Of a stretch of 10,859 nt of DNA, positions 1 through 6,349 are shown piece by piece (the first letter of the stretch is position 1; every line of letters starts with the position of its first letter). Under the pieces are notes generated by a model. The model was not told the origin of the DNA and ran no database searches. It worked only from the letters and a program-made list of their open reading frames with translations. The translations under genes were made by a program, and so were the position numbers. Origin of the DNA: Bryobacteraceae bacterium (GTDB lineage Bacteria; Acidobacteriota; Terriglobia; Bryobacterales; Bryobacteraceae); NCBI GenBank assembly GCA_025350445.1, contig JANXXV010000823.1:1-10859 (forward strand). Direction: 5' to 3'.

Positions 1-1176
1 CCCCGATTCGTACCGAAGATTCAGCAGGCAGTAACACCGGCAGTCCCGATAGAATCCTCTCCCGGCGTTGTATTGCCTGAGCATTCCACGGCGGAACTGG
101 ACTTCCCGCTCGTGATTCCGGCCGGCAGGCGTCCGAACTCGCGAAGATGGTTGATGCTGGCCTTGGCCATCCTCGCAACAGCGCTGGCGTTTTTCACGTG
201 GCGGTTTCGCCCTGCGCCATCCGCGCCGCTACCCGAAGCAGTGCGAATAATTAGTGGCGCCCCGGAAGGATTTGTAGTGGTATCGGCGACTGGTGACAGA
301 TGGCGGGGCGATGCATGGTTTAAGGGCGGGAAAGAAGCCAATGACGGGCAGCCTGTAAGTATAACCAGCGATGTACCATTCAGCTATCAAAGGCAAGGGA
401 ATTTCGACTACGGCATTCCGCTTTCGAATATTCCGTACGAATTGAGGCTTTATTTCACTCCTAGGATTGTGACGGAGGGGAGCCCCGGTATCACCGCGCA
501 TGGTTTTGATGTGCTGGCAAATGGGGCGAAGCTGCTTGACGCCCTGGATCCCGGGGTCAGCCAGCGGAATCAAAGCCAATTGATCACCAGAGTGTTTCAT
601 GATATTAAGCCGGGGCCCGATGGGCTGCTTCACCTCTCATTTCGCAATGGAGCGGAGATGGCTTATGTCAATGAAATAGAACTAACCCCTGGTGAGGCGG
701 GGAAGCTCACCACGATTCGCCTGATCGCAAGGGCGGCTCCCTATACCGAACCGAATGGCAAGACCTGGGCTGCCGACAGATATGCGATTGGGGGAACTCT
801 AACCTTAAGAAGTGAGCATTTAAAAGATAGCCTGGATCAGAACCTGGGGTCCGGCGAACGGTATGGAACTTTCACTTACGAAATACCGGTTACTAAAGGA
901 CACTTCAGCCTGAAGCTCTATTTTGTGGAAACGTGGTTCGGCTCAAAGCTGAACGGCGGTGGTGTAGGAAGCCGGCGTTTTGACGTTCGCGCGAACAGCG
1001 TGCCCCTGCTGCAGGACTTTGACATCTTTCAGGAAGCCGGGCAAAGAAACCGGCTGGTGATTAAAGAATTTCACGGACTCACGCCCAATGCCGATGGATA
1101 CATCGATTTGGATTTCGCTCCAAGGGTCAACTTTGCTTGTATCAACGCGCTGGAGTTGTACGACGAAGCGCGTTAG
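1..1176 (+). CDS. Membrane-anchored protein with two malectin-like domains (5' partial)
   Basis: The frame is open from the first base, so the gene probably starts upstream; a TTG at 73 is the first possible start inside the window but has no clear ribosome binding site. Of 391 visible codons, residues about 50-67 form one transmembrane helix preceded by a basic RRPNSRR stretch, which predicts a cytoplasmic N-terminus and an exported C-terminus. Two malectin-like beta-sandwich repeats follow, about residues 80-228 and 238-387. Each has the family pattern: a W..D..f..GG start, a central ELRLYF or LKLYFVE strand, FDV..N, a D...GQRN-type segment and a closing NEIEL or NALELY strand. Malectin domains bind short glucose-type sugars. 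The visible N-terminus begins P-R-F-V, which resembles the GYRFV end of a CadC/OmpR winged helix, so this could be a membrane-tethered regulator; that part is a guess. Rare codons such as ATA, AGA and TTA appear more often here than in the genes further right. Confidence 0.72.
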   Translation, partial: PRFVPKIQQAVTPAVPIESSPGVVLPEHSTAELDFPLVIPAGRRPNSRRWLMLALAILATALAFFTWRFRPAPSAPLPEAVRIISGAPEGFVVVSATGDRWRGDAWFKGGKEANDGQPVSITSDVPFSYQRQGNFDYGIPLSNIPYELRLYFTPRIVTEGSPGITAHGFDVLANGAKLLDALDPGVSQRNQSQLITRVFHDIKPGPDGLLHLSFRNGAEMAYVNEIELTPGEAGKLTTIRLIARAAPYTEPNGKTWAADRYAIGGTLTLRSEHLKDSLDQNLGSGERYGTFTYEIPVTKGHFSLKLYFVETWFGSKLNGGGVGSRRFDVRANSVPLLQDFDIFQEAGQRNRLVIKEFHGLTPNADGYIDLDFAPRVNFACINALELYDEAR

Positions 1177-1292
1177 TGAGAGCCGGCGGACGTTTACGTA
1201 TTGCGCGCGCGAGTCACAATGATTGCCGGGGTGTTGAGCATCAACTTCCGCGGGTTCGGCGGTTCCTTGGATTGGCCTTGCCATCGGTGTTA

Positions 1293-1350
1293 ATCCGCGT
1301 TATCCGCGGCCAAGATTTTTAGCCGCCGATTGACGCGGATAAGCGCGGAT
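1293..1350. repeat. Inverted ATCCGCG(T)TTATCCGCG repeat pair
   Basis: ATCCGCGTTATCCGCG at 1293-1308 faces CGCGGATAAGCGCGGAT at 1334-1350. The arms are complementary over 16 bp with a single inserted base, around a 25-base loop. Each arm is itself a short tandem of ATCCGCG. Sequences of the type ATCyGCGTTnATCyGCG are a widespread dispersed intergenic repeat in many soil bacteria, from my general knowledge of such genomes. If transcribed, the pair would form a hairpin and could serve as a 3'-end structure for the malectin-domain gene. Confidence 0.55.
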
Positions 1351-1615
1351 GGCGGGGCGAACCCTCATAAGCGTTTACTTTAGCTCGCAGCACCACAGCA
1401 TATAGCGAGCAGCGCAAATGCAGACCGCAACCTGTAAACCTAAATCCGTTAGTTGGTTCCACCCAAATCCAGATAGGTTGTTAGCCCGCACGCAATTGCA
1501 ACGGACTTAGTTATCACTTGAATGGTGAACTGCGGAGTAGTTGGAATCCTGAAGCGTTTCAACGATTTGGCGCGATCCTCCGTGGTCGAACTGCCGGATT
1601 TAGGGTAAAACATTT

Positions 1616-1785
1616 TTGACCTAGAATGTTCTTAAGTAAATGCCTCTGGGGTGAACCCCAAGGTTCGATCAGTCGAATGAATTCACCTTGGTTCCCCGCG
1701 CGGGAGACTTTGCGTCGATTAAGCCAGGAGATGCGGGGGGGAATACCCGTCTGGCGGCTCTAACCGCCGGATTGTCTAATTTCTC
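1616..1785 (+). ncRNA. Possible structured RNA with promoter-like and terminator-like ends
   Basis: A TAGAAT box (1623-1628) could act as a -10 element, though no good -35 accompanies it. Downstream, GGGG (1648-1651), AACC (1654-1657) and AAGGT (1660-1664) pair in order with ACCTTGGTTCCCC (1685-1697), leaving only TG and CC bulges. The tip contains a perfect TTCGA-TCAG-TCGAA hairpin (1664-1677). A second fold pairs GCCAG with CTGGC (1751-1755) around a GGG/CCC core. A CTGGCGG/CCGCCGG hairpin (1751-1770) is followed by a moderately T-rich tail, as in a weak terminator. CCCCGC and GCGGGG, or GGTGAA and TTCACC, offer competing pairings. I do not recognise it as 6S, tmRNA, SRP or RNase P RNA. The plus strand is preferred because of the T-rich tail. 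It could also be a non-transcribed palindromic repeat. Confidence 0.3.
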
Positions 1786-1786
1786 C

Positions 1787-1803
1787 GCCGGCAAATGCCC
1801 GGC
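1787..1803 (-). terminator. Hairpin just downstream of the metallopeptidase gene
   Basis: GCCGG (1787-1791) pairs with CCGGC (1799-1803) around an AAAT-containing loop, 15 bases beyond the stop codon of the leftward operon. There is no clear U-run on the minus strand, so it may stabilise the 3' end rather than terminate by itself. Confidence 0.3.
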
Positions 1804-1818
1804 TGCTAACTACCTTCC

Positions 1819-3378
1819 CTACTTGCCGCCTTCGAACCCATACAGCTTCGGCGACATCTTATAAGTGAAGCGCGCCGGATTCACCGCGCAGGCGCCGCCC
1901 GAATCCACGGTGATGAGGCGCTTCGAAACCGGCTCATACGCAGCCAGCGGCGCGATGGTGCCCTTGGCAACCAGGATCTTTTCACGCTCCGGGTAGACGC
2001 CCACGCTGACAAGCTGATGAATGCTGAGCGGCACCGTGCGGTTGGTATTGAGAACCAGAAGATTTTGCAGGTCGCGCGTGGAGCCTTCCACTTCGATCAC
2101 CGCCGTGAGCCCCGAATCCCAGTAGCGGTAACCTCCATGGCGGACTTCGGTTTCAACGAATTTTCCATCATGCAGGGATTTCACTTTCCCGCGAATCATT
2201 ACCGGCTCGCCGTGCATGTCGTCCGTCTTGCCACCCACCGGAAACTCAAAAGATTGGCCCACGCCGCCGCTGACCGCTTTCTGCACCGCTTTGGGATCAA
2301 AGATCGCAACTACCCATCCTTCGGCTTTCTGTTTCACCAGTTCGGCCAACACAAACGTGCTGTCTCCTGCTCCGCCGCCGCCCAGATTGTCGCCGGTATC
2401 CAGCAGGGTCACCGGGAATGCTTTGCTTTCCATCGCCATGCGGACAGCCTTGGCAGGATCGGGTAGATCGAATTTCAACTGGTCGCGGATGCCCCACAGC
2501 ATGGCGGCCAGCCGGTCGGCTTCGCGCTTAGCCAGTGCCGGATCGTTGTCGGTAATCACCACCACGCTGGGCCCCATGGCCGGCACATCGCCATACTGAT
2601 ACCCGCCGGGAATGCTCACTGCCAGCACTCCGGGCAGCTTCTCGGTTTCCTTGCTTGCATCCACAATCGCCTTGAGGGGCGCCCTATACGTATCGTGGAA
2701 AATCAAATTCAACATCATCGGCGGCTTCACCAGCGCCTGTACTGGTTTCACTTCACCCATGATCATGCGCACCAGAATCTCGGCGGTCTGAAAGCCGCGT
2801 TCCTTTGTGTCCAGATGAGGGCACTCTTTTCCAGTGATCACCACATTGGCATTGGCGATGATCACCGGGTCCACGTTGGCGTGGAAGTCATGCGTGACGG
2901 CGATCGGAAACCGCGGTCCCATGGCCTGCCGCACGCGGCGCACAATCTCCGCATCGCCGCTCGGGTAGCTGTCCACCACCATGGCGCCGTGCAGAGTGAG
3001 CAGTACGCCGTCGTAGGCGGGCTCCGTCTTCAGGCCTTGTATGATGCGGCTCACCATGCCGTCAAATGCTTTATCGTCCACCGGACCCCGCGGAACCGCC
3101 GCGAAGAAATGAATGGGGTACAGCTCAACTCCGTACTTTGCCGCGCCCGCAATCATTCCAGAAGCATTGACGCTGCTCTTCGCCGTTGTTTCCAGCCATT
3201 GCCGCCGATCGGAAGACAGCGCATCCGCTTCTTCAAAGTCCGCCAGCGTAGCCTTGGTGCGGTTGAAGCTATTGGTCTCATGGGAGATTCCGGCAACGGC
3301 AATACGGATGGCTCCGCTCGCGGGCATCAGCCCGGCGCAGAGCAGCGCCAGTGAGGCGAAGTATTGGAAGCGGCGCAT
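1819..3378 (-). CDS. Secreted M81 family metallopeptidase (MlrC-like)
   Basis: The 519-residue product matches the M81/DUF1485 (microcystinase C) family. This zinc-dependent hydrolase family is best known for cleaving linearised microcystin peptides, but most members have unknown substrates. The enzyme core starts at IRIAVAGISHETNSF (residues 24-38). It continues with LTLHGAM (128-133), a THDFHANVD segment (162-170) carrying likely metal-binding Asp and His, TGKECPHLDTKERG (182-195), and the glycine-rich DTGDNLGGGGAGDS (327-340) of the C-terminal domain. Residues 1-22 form a Sec signal peptide ending in an ASG-A site, so the protein is exported. The ATG at 3378 is chosen because that signal peptide begins there; the frame stays open to 3486, but this would overlap the upstream gene and add an unlikely Cys/Trp-rich extension. 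The gene starts 7 bases after the permease stop, so it is probably translationally coupled as the last operon gene. Confidence 0.9.
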   Translation of the reverse strand: MRRFQYFASLALLCAGLMPASGAIRIAVAGISHETNSFNRTKATLADFEEADALSSDRRQWLETTAKSSVNASGMIAGAAKYGVELYPIHFFAAVPRGPVDDKAFDGMVSRIIQGLKTEPAYDGVLLTLHGAMVVDSYPSGDAEIVRRVRQAMGPRFPIAVTHDFHANVDPVIIANANVVITGKECPHLDTKERGFQTAEILVRMIMGEVKPVQALVKPPMMLNLIFHDTYRAPLKAIVDASKETEKLPGVLAVSIPGGYQYGDVPAMGPSVVVITDNDPALAKREADRLAAMLWGIRDQLKFDLPDPAKAVRMAMESKAFPVTLLDTGDNLGGGGAGDSTFVLAELVKQKAEGWVVAIFDPKAVQKAVSGGVGQSFEFPVGGKTDDMHGEPVMIRGKVKSLHDGKFVETEVRHGGYRYWDSGLTAVIEVEGSTRDLQNLLVLNTNRTVPLSIHQLVSVGVYPEREKILVAKGTIAPLAAYEPVSKRLITVDSGGACAVNPARFTYKMSPKLYGFEGGK

Positions 3379-3385
3379 TCTCAGG

Positions 3386-4723
3386 TCAATCCCCGATGCT
3401 GGTTGGTTTATACCCGCCCCGTGACCGGTCATACAACCAGATGGCGCCGAACACCACCAACAGGACCGCCGGCAAGACGGCCACATACCGGAACGAAGTC
3501 TGCGAAGCCACGGCCAGCACCCGGTTCAGTTCATCGCCGGTCAACTTTCCGAAAGCTGCCTCGCCTCCGGCAGCGGCAATCTTCGCACTATCGAAAACCT
3601 TGCCCATCAACGGCAGAACAAAATAGATAGATAACGTTCCCGCCGTGCCCATCAATCCCATCAGCAGCGCGCCGCCCCTGGGGAACCGCTCGGATGCGGC
3701 AGCCAGCATGGTGGGCCACATGTAGCAAACGCCCGTGCCCCAAACCGTAGCCGCCAGTAATCCGGTAACCGGCGAATTGGCAACGCTCAACAGCAGCAGT
3801 CCAGCCGACGCCAGAAGCGAGGAAGTCCAAAGCAGCCCCACCGGCGACAGCTTATGCACCATCGGGCCCGCAAAGTGGCGCATCACAAACATCAGACCGC
3901 TAACGTATATCAGGAGCCAGATGCCTTGCATACCCACCGTTCGCGTCAGCGCCAGATCCACCCACTGTCCGGGTGCAAGCTCGGAAGCCGCCGTCAGGAA
4001 CATGGAAAGGAACCAGACAATGAAGAACGGCTTGCTCACTTCCTTAAACGTGTCGCTCGTAGGAATACCGGACGCCACGCGCTCGGTAGGCGGAAACTTT
4101 GCAAACAAACACATCACGCCAAACACCACCGACGGGATCAACACCATGGAGAACTTCACCTGCCAGTTCATGTTGAGATACCCGATAAAGAGCCCAATCA
4201 AGCTGCCGAAGATAATTCCCGCCGGCCACCAGGCGTGCAGCACATTCAATCGCGCCGTCTTCTCTTCCGGATAGAGCGTCGTCGTCAATGGGTTGATCAC
4301 GGTCTCCACCAGCCCCTGTCCAATCCCGATCAGCACCATCCCGAACCACACCACGTTATAGATGGCCGCCCCGGAGGCAATGCTGCCCGCGAACACCACC
4401 ACCAGCGTCCCCGCAATGAAGCAGACGCTCGATAGCGTCAACAGCCGTCCCATCCCCAGATAATCCAGCAGCGGACTGCCAATGGCGATGGTGAAGGCGA
4501 AGCCAAGGAACGCCACGCTCAACACCGTGCCAACCATCTCCGCCGACCGCAGTTTGTCTATCGGATCGAAGAATGTGGTTTGCAGATCGGTAGCGACGCT
4601 TCCGCGCAATCCGAAACTCACTCCGGCGGTAACGAGTGCGATGACGCTCAGAATGAAAAGCTTCCGTTTGTTGAAGGCTGCGTGCCGGTCAACTGGGACC
4701 GTCTTAATAGATGTTGCGCTCAT
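3386..4723 (-). CDS. MFS permease, 12 transmembrane helices
   Basis: The 445-residue protein is hydrophobic throughout, with about 12 helices (roughly 22-40, 64-84, 95-115, 120-140, 165-182, 190-208, then 232-246, 266-284, 296-315, 320-342, 352-374 and 412-431). The central loop lies around residues 209-230. Residues 144-169 (NPLTTTLYP, HAWWPAG) and the overall arrangement suggest the sugar-transporting FHS/FucP-like branch, but the substrate is not readable from sequence. The ATG at 4723 is supported by a GGAAA ribosome binding site about 7 bases upstream. It sits between two exported enzymes: 51 bases after the TIM-barrel gene and 7 bases before the M81 gene. The likely role is inner-membrane uptake of their substrate or product. 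Confidence 0.88.
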   Translation of the reverse strand: MSATSIKTVPVDRHAAFNKRKLFILSVIALVTAGVSFGLRGSVATDLQTTFFDPIDKLRSAEMVGTVLSVAFLGFAFTIAIGSPLLDYLGMGRLLTLSSVCFIAGTLVVVFAGSIASGAAIYNVVWFGMVLIGIGQGLVETVINPLTTTLYPEEKTARLNVLHAWWPAGIIFGSLIGLFIGYLNMNWQVKFSMVLIPSVVFGVMCLFAKFPPTERVASGIPTSDTFKEVSKPFFIVWFLSMFLTAASELAPGQWVDLALTRTVGMQGIWLLIYVSGLMFVMRHFAGPMVHKLSPVGLLWTSSLLASAGLLLLSVANSPVTGLLAATVWGTGVCYMWPTMLAAASERFPRGGALLMGLMGTAGTLSIYFVLPLMGKVFDSAKIAAAGGEAAFGKLTGDELNRVLAVASQTSFRYVAVLPAVLLVVFGAIWLYDRSRGGYKPTSIGD

Positions 4724-4774
4724 GATGGTTTCCGTATGGTATCGAATATTGACGAACAGTGTGAGGCCGCGCGG

Positions 4775-5872
4775 TCATCCCCTCCACCGCACCCCAAGGC
4801 CCAGCGTCTTCTTCGCGTAGGCAAAACCGCGCTCCAGATCCACACGCTGCTGCTCGCGGAGCGCCGCTTCGTATTCCGGCGGCTGCTTGCCCGCGTCTTC
4901 CACCACCATGGTGGTCATCAACGGATGGCCGCTCTTGGCCAGCGCCACGAAGCGCGCGAGCTCAGCCGCACTGGCGTGTGGAAAAGCCTTCCAGAATTCC
5001 GGCTCAAGATAAGGGACCACTCTGGGTGGACGTCCGGTGATGTTCTCAAGTTGCATGGTGGAATTCGGACACAGTTCGCGGAAGCGCGCGACGAACCGGC
5101 GGAAGTCGATAATGCCTTCGCCCAACGCCACCCACTGCGCCGCCGCCCCTCTGGGATGCTCGAACAAAATAGAATCCCGGATGTGCGTCGTCACTGTATA
5201 CGGCCCCAATACTTCCAGCGTGGTCACTGGATCTTCCGCCACCCACATCGGATTGCCCGTATCCAGGCACGCCGACGTGTAATCTTTACCGGCTTCTTCA
5301 ATCAACGCTTTCAGTTCGCGCGCCTGCATGTCGCCCGAGTGATTCTCCACCGCAATCTTCACGCCCGCATCCAGCGCCTGCGAGCGCACCGCCTTCAACG
5401 CCTTCACCGTATTTTCGATATGCAACTCAATCGGAGCCGGACCCAACCTGTCTTCCGAACTGCCCATGAAGCATCGCATCGATGCCGCGCCCACTGCCTT
5501 CGCCACCCCGATACCTTTCAGTAAGTAGGCAACCGGCGTACCCTGCTTCGCATTCCAGCTCTTGGTGGACGGGCAGATGCAACCGATGCCTGCATCCAGC
5601 ATCATGCCCGCCGATGTTGCGTGGTCTTTCACTCTTTGCAAGTACGGCGGATCGAGACTTTCAAAATCGTCGAGGCTCGACAGCTGAATGGAATCGAGCT
5701 TTAGATTTGCCGCGTAATCGATGAACTGAATCGCCTTCCACTTCCACGCGCGCAACGAATACGTATCGAAGCCCAGCCGGATGCCCGTAGGAGTCCGCGG
5801 CCGCGCCTCTTCTATCGAGGCAATCGCCGCCGCCGCTTGCACTGCCGTCTTCAGAAAAATTCGCCGTAGCAT
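4775..5872 (-). CDS. Tat-exported sugar phosphate isomerase/epimerase-like TIM-barrel protein
   Basis: The 365-residue protein belongs to the xylose-isomerase-like TIM-barrel superfamily (AP endonuclease 2 fold), which includes sugar isomerases, epimerases and inosose dehydratases. It opens with LRRIFLK, a twin-arginine export motif, followed by an Ala-rich stretch, so it is probably folded in the cytoplasm and exported by Tat. The barrel runs from about IRLGFDTYSLRAW (31-43). Likely divalent-metal ligands are Glu176 in VENHSGD, Asp204 in CLDTGNP, His230 in THIRDS and Glu276 in LENITG. GEGIIDF (251-257) is a typical late-barrel motif. The ATG at 5872 is preferred over the frame opening at 5974 because it begins the Tat signal and has an ideal GGGAG seven bases upstream. 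It is the first gene of the operon with the MFS permease and M81 peptidase. The exact substrate is unknown. Confidence 0.87.
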   Translation of the reverse strand: MLRRIFLKTAVQAAAAIASIEEARPRTPTGIRLGFDTYSLRAWKWKAIQFIDYAANLKLDSIQLSSLDDFESLDPPYLQRVKDHATSAGMMLDAGIGCICPSTKSWNAKQGTPVAYLLKGIGVAKAVGAASMRCFMGSSEDRLGPAPIELHIENTVKALKAVRSQALDAGVKIAVENHSGDMQARELKALIEEAGKDYTSACLDTGNPMWVAEDPVTTLEVLGPYTVTTHIRDSILFEHPRGAAAQWVALGEGIIDFRRFVARFRELCPNSTMQLENITGRPPRVVPYLEPEFWKAFPHASAAELARFVALAKSGHPLMTTMVVEDAGKQPPEYEAALREQQRVDLERGFAYAKKTLGLGVRWRG

Positions 5873-5972
5873 TCTCTTGCTCCCGCCTCTACCATAGCCG
5901 CTCCATCGCCAACAACAGAACACCGCTTCTTTGTTCCAACCCTCCCCCTTGGTGAAAAACTGCGTTTGGACC

Positions 5973-6002
5973 AATAAAAACGGCCCCGATTGCTCGGAGC
6001 CG
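5973..6002 (-). terminator. Rho-independent terminator of the 23-codon gene
   Basis: On the minus strand CGGCTCCGA and TCGGGGCCG form a 9-bp stem (one T-G pair) closed by a GCAA tetraloop, followed directly by TTTTTATT. It lies about 45 bases beyond the small gene's stop and about 100 bases before the TIM-barrel start, separating the two transcription units. Confidence 0.88.
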
Positions 6003-6021
6003 TGAGGGAACTTGTATGCTG

Positions 6022-6036
6022 TGGTCCCTTGCGGGA
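6022..6036 (-). other. Second GCAA-tetraloop hairpin in the 3' untranslated region
   Basis: GTCCC-GCAA-GGGAC forms a 5-bp perfect stem with a GNRA tetraloop between the 23-codon gene stop and its terminator. Both hairpins in this short 3' region carry the same GCAA loop. It may stabilise the transcript or bind protein. Confidence 0.5.
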
Positions 6037-6047
6037 CGCGTCGTCAG

Positions 6048-6119
6048 CTACTTTTTCTTCTTAGCTGGGGCCTTCTTGGCCGGCGCTTTCTTAACAGCTT
6101 TCTTGGTTGCGTTCTTCAT
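6048..6119 (-). CDS. 23-residue Lys/Ala/Pro-rich basic peptide, histone-H1-tail-like
   Basis: Reading leftward from ATG at 6119 gives 23 residues and a TAG at 6048. After MKNAT the peptide consists only of Lys, Ala and Pro plus one Val, with two copies of KKAPA and a run of four lysines at the end; 11 of 23 residues are lysine. This resembles the C-terminal tails of bacterial histone H1-like and HU-like nucleoid proteins, so DNA or RNA binding is a reasonable guess. The reality of the gene rests on its signals: a strong sigma-70 promoter (6177-6205), a GGGAG ribosome binding site nine bases upstream of ATG, and a strong terminator (5973-6002). It stands alone and divergent from rlpA. The region could alternatively act as a small RNA. 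Confidence 0.7.
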   Translation of the reverse strand: MKNATKKAVKKAPAKKAPAKKKK

Positions 6120-6146
6120 TGAGTGATTCTCCCTAACATCTAAATT

Positions 6147-6166
6147 TGCGATCCGAAAAGATCGCA
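6147..6166 (-). other. 5' untranslated hairpin ahead of the 23-codon gene
   Basis: TGCGATC and GATCGCA form a perfect 7-bp stem around a 6-base loop (TTTTCG on the minus strand). With transcription starting near 6170, the hairpin sits at the very 5' end of the mRNA, upstream of the GGGAG site. Such 5' stems commonly protect short, abundant mRNAs from decay. Confidence 0.55.
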
Positions 6167-6176
6167 GTGTGATCCA

Positions 6177-6205
6177 TATATAAGGTGAGACGAAAATAAA
6201 GTCAA
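6177..6205 (-). promoter_or_regulatory. Strong sigma-70-type promoter for the 23-codon gene
   Basis: The minus strand shows TTGACT (6205-6200) and TATATA (6182-6177) separated by exactly 17 bases. Both hexamers are 5 of 6 matches to consensus. The spacer contains TTTCGTCTCAC, which recurs in the opposite orientation at 6284-6294 upstream of rlpA. Confidence 0.8.
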
Positions 6206-6273
6206 GAGAAAAATGCATGCGGCGCTCACTTCGATGCGGGTTCGCTGTTGAGCATCTCGAAAAAACGTTTCAC

Positions 6274-6302
6274 TTGTGAATTGTTTCGTCTCACATCTTG
6301 CA
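6274..6302 (+). promoter_or_regulatory. Possible rlpA promoter region with shared operator-like sequence
   Basis: TTGTGA (6274-6279) could be a -35 element. It is followed after 4 bases by TTTCGTCTCAC (6284-6294), the same 11 bases at the same distance from the -35 box as in the divergent promoter. The -10 position (CTTGCA) is poor, so if real the promoter may need help. The implied transcription start near 6309 fits the rlpA start at 6350. Confidence 0.3.
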
Positions 6303-6349
6303 CTTTTCTTGTTGCCGCCGTGGCCGCGCTCACGGTAGCATCACCATTG

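Larger units (their letters stand above)
1177..1818. other. 642-bp intergenic region without a convincing gene
   Basis: No open frame here has a start, ribosome binding site or recognisable protein. The region contains an inverted ATCCGCG-type repeat (1293-1350), a strongly folding segment that may be an RNA gene (1640-1785), and a GC-rich hairpin just beyond the metallopeptidase stop (1787-1803). A weaker near-palindromic pair lies at about 1441-1452 and 1499-1510 (10 of 12 positions). I see nothing else in 1351-1600. It separates a rightward gene from a leftward operon end, so transcripts converge here. Confidence 0.6.

Noticed and set aside
1661..1690. GGTTCGATC resembling a tRNA T-arm
   Set aside because: No flanking acceptor, anticodon or matching T-stem; the bases instead pair in the local hairpin.
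1640..1785. GACGCAAAGTC on the minus strand, resembling the core of a GEMM (c-di-GMP) riboswitch
   Set aside because: The surrounding GNRA hairpin and receptor helix are missing, and no minus-strand gene follows.
2695..3354. Long plus-strand open frame opposite the M81 gene
   Set aside because: Antisense shadow; His/Arg-rich translation without family features, while the minus strand encodes a clear enzyme.
4580..5524. 314-codon plus-strand open frame opposite the TIM-barrel and MFS genes
   Set aside because: Spans two real minus-strand genes and their gap; Arg/His-rich shadow translation.
6248..6349. Longer rlpA start at TTG 6248
   Set aside because: It would bury the lipoprotein signal inside the protein and overlap the proposed promoter region.
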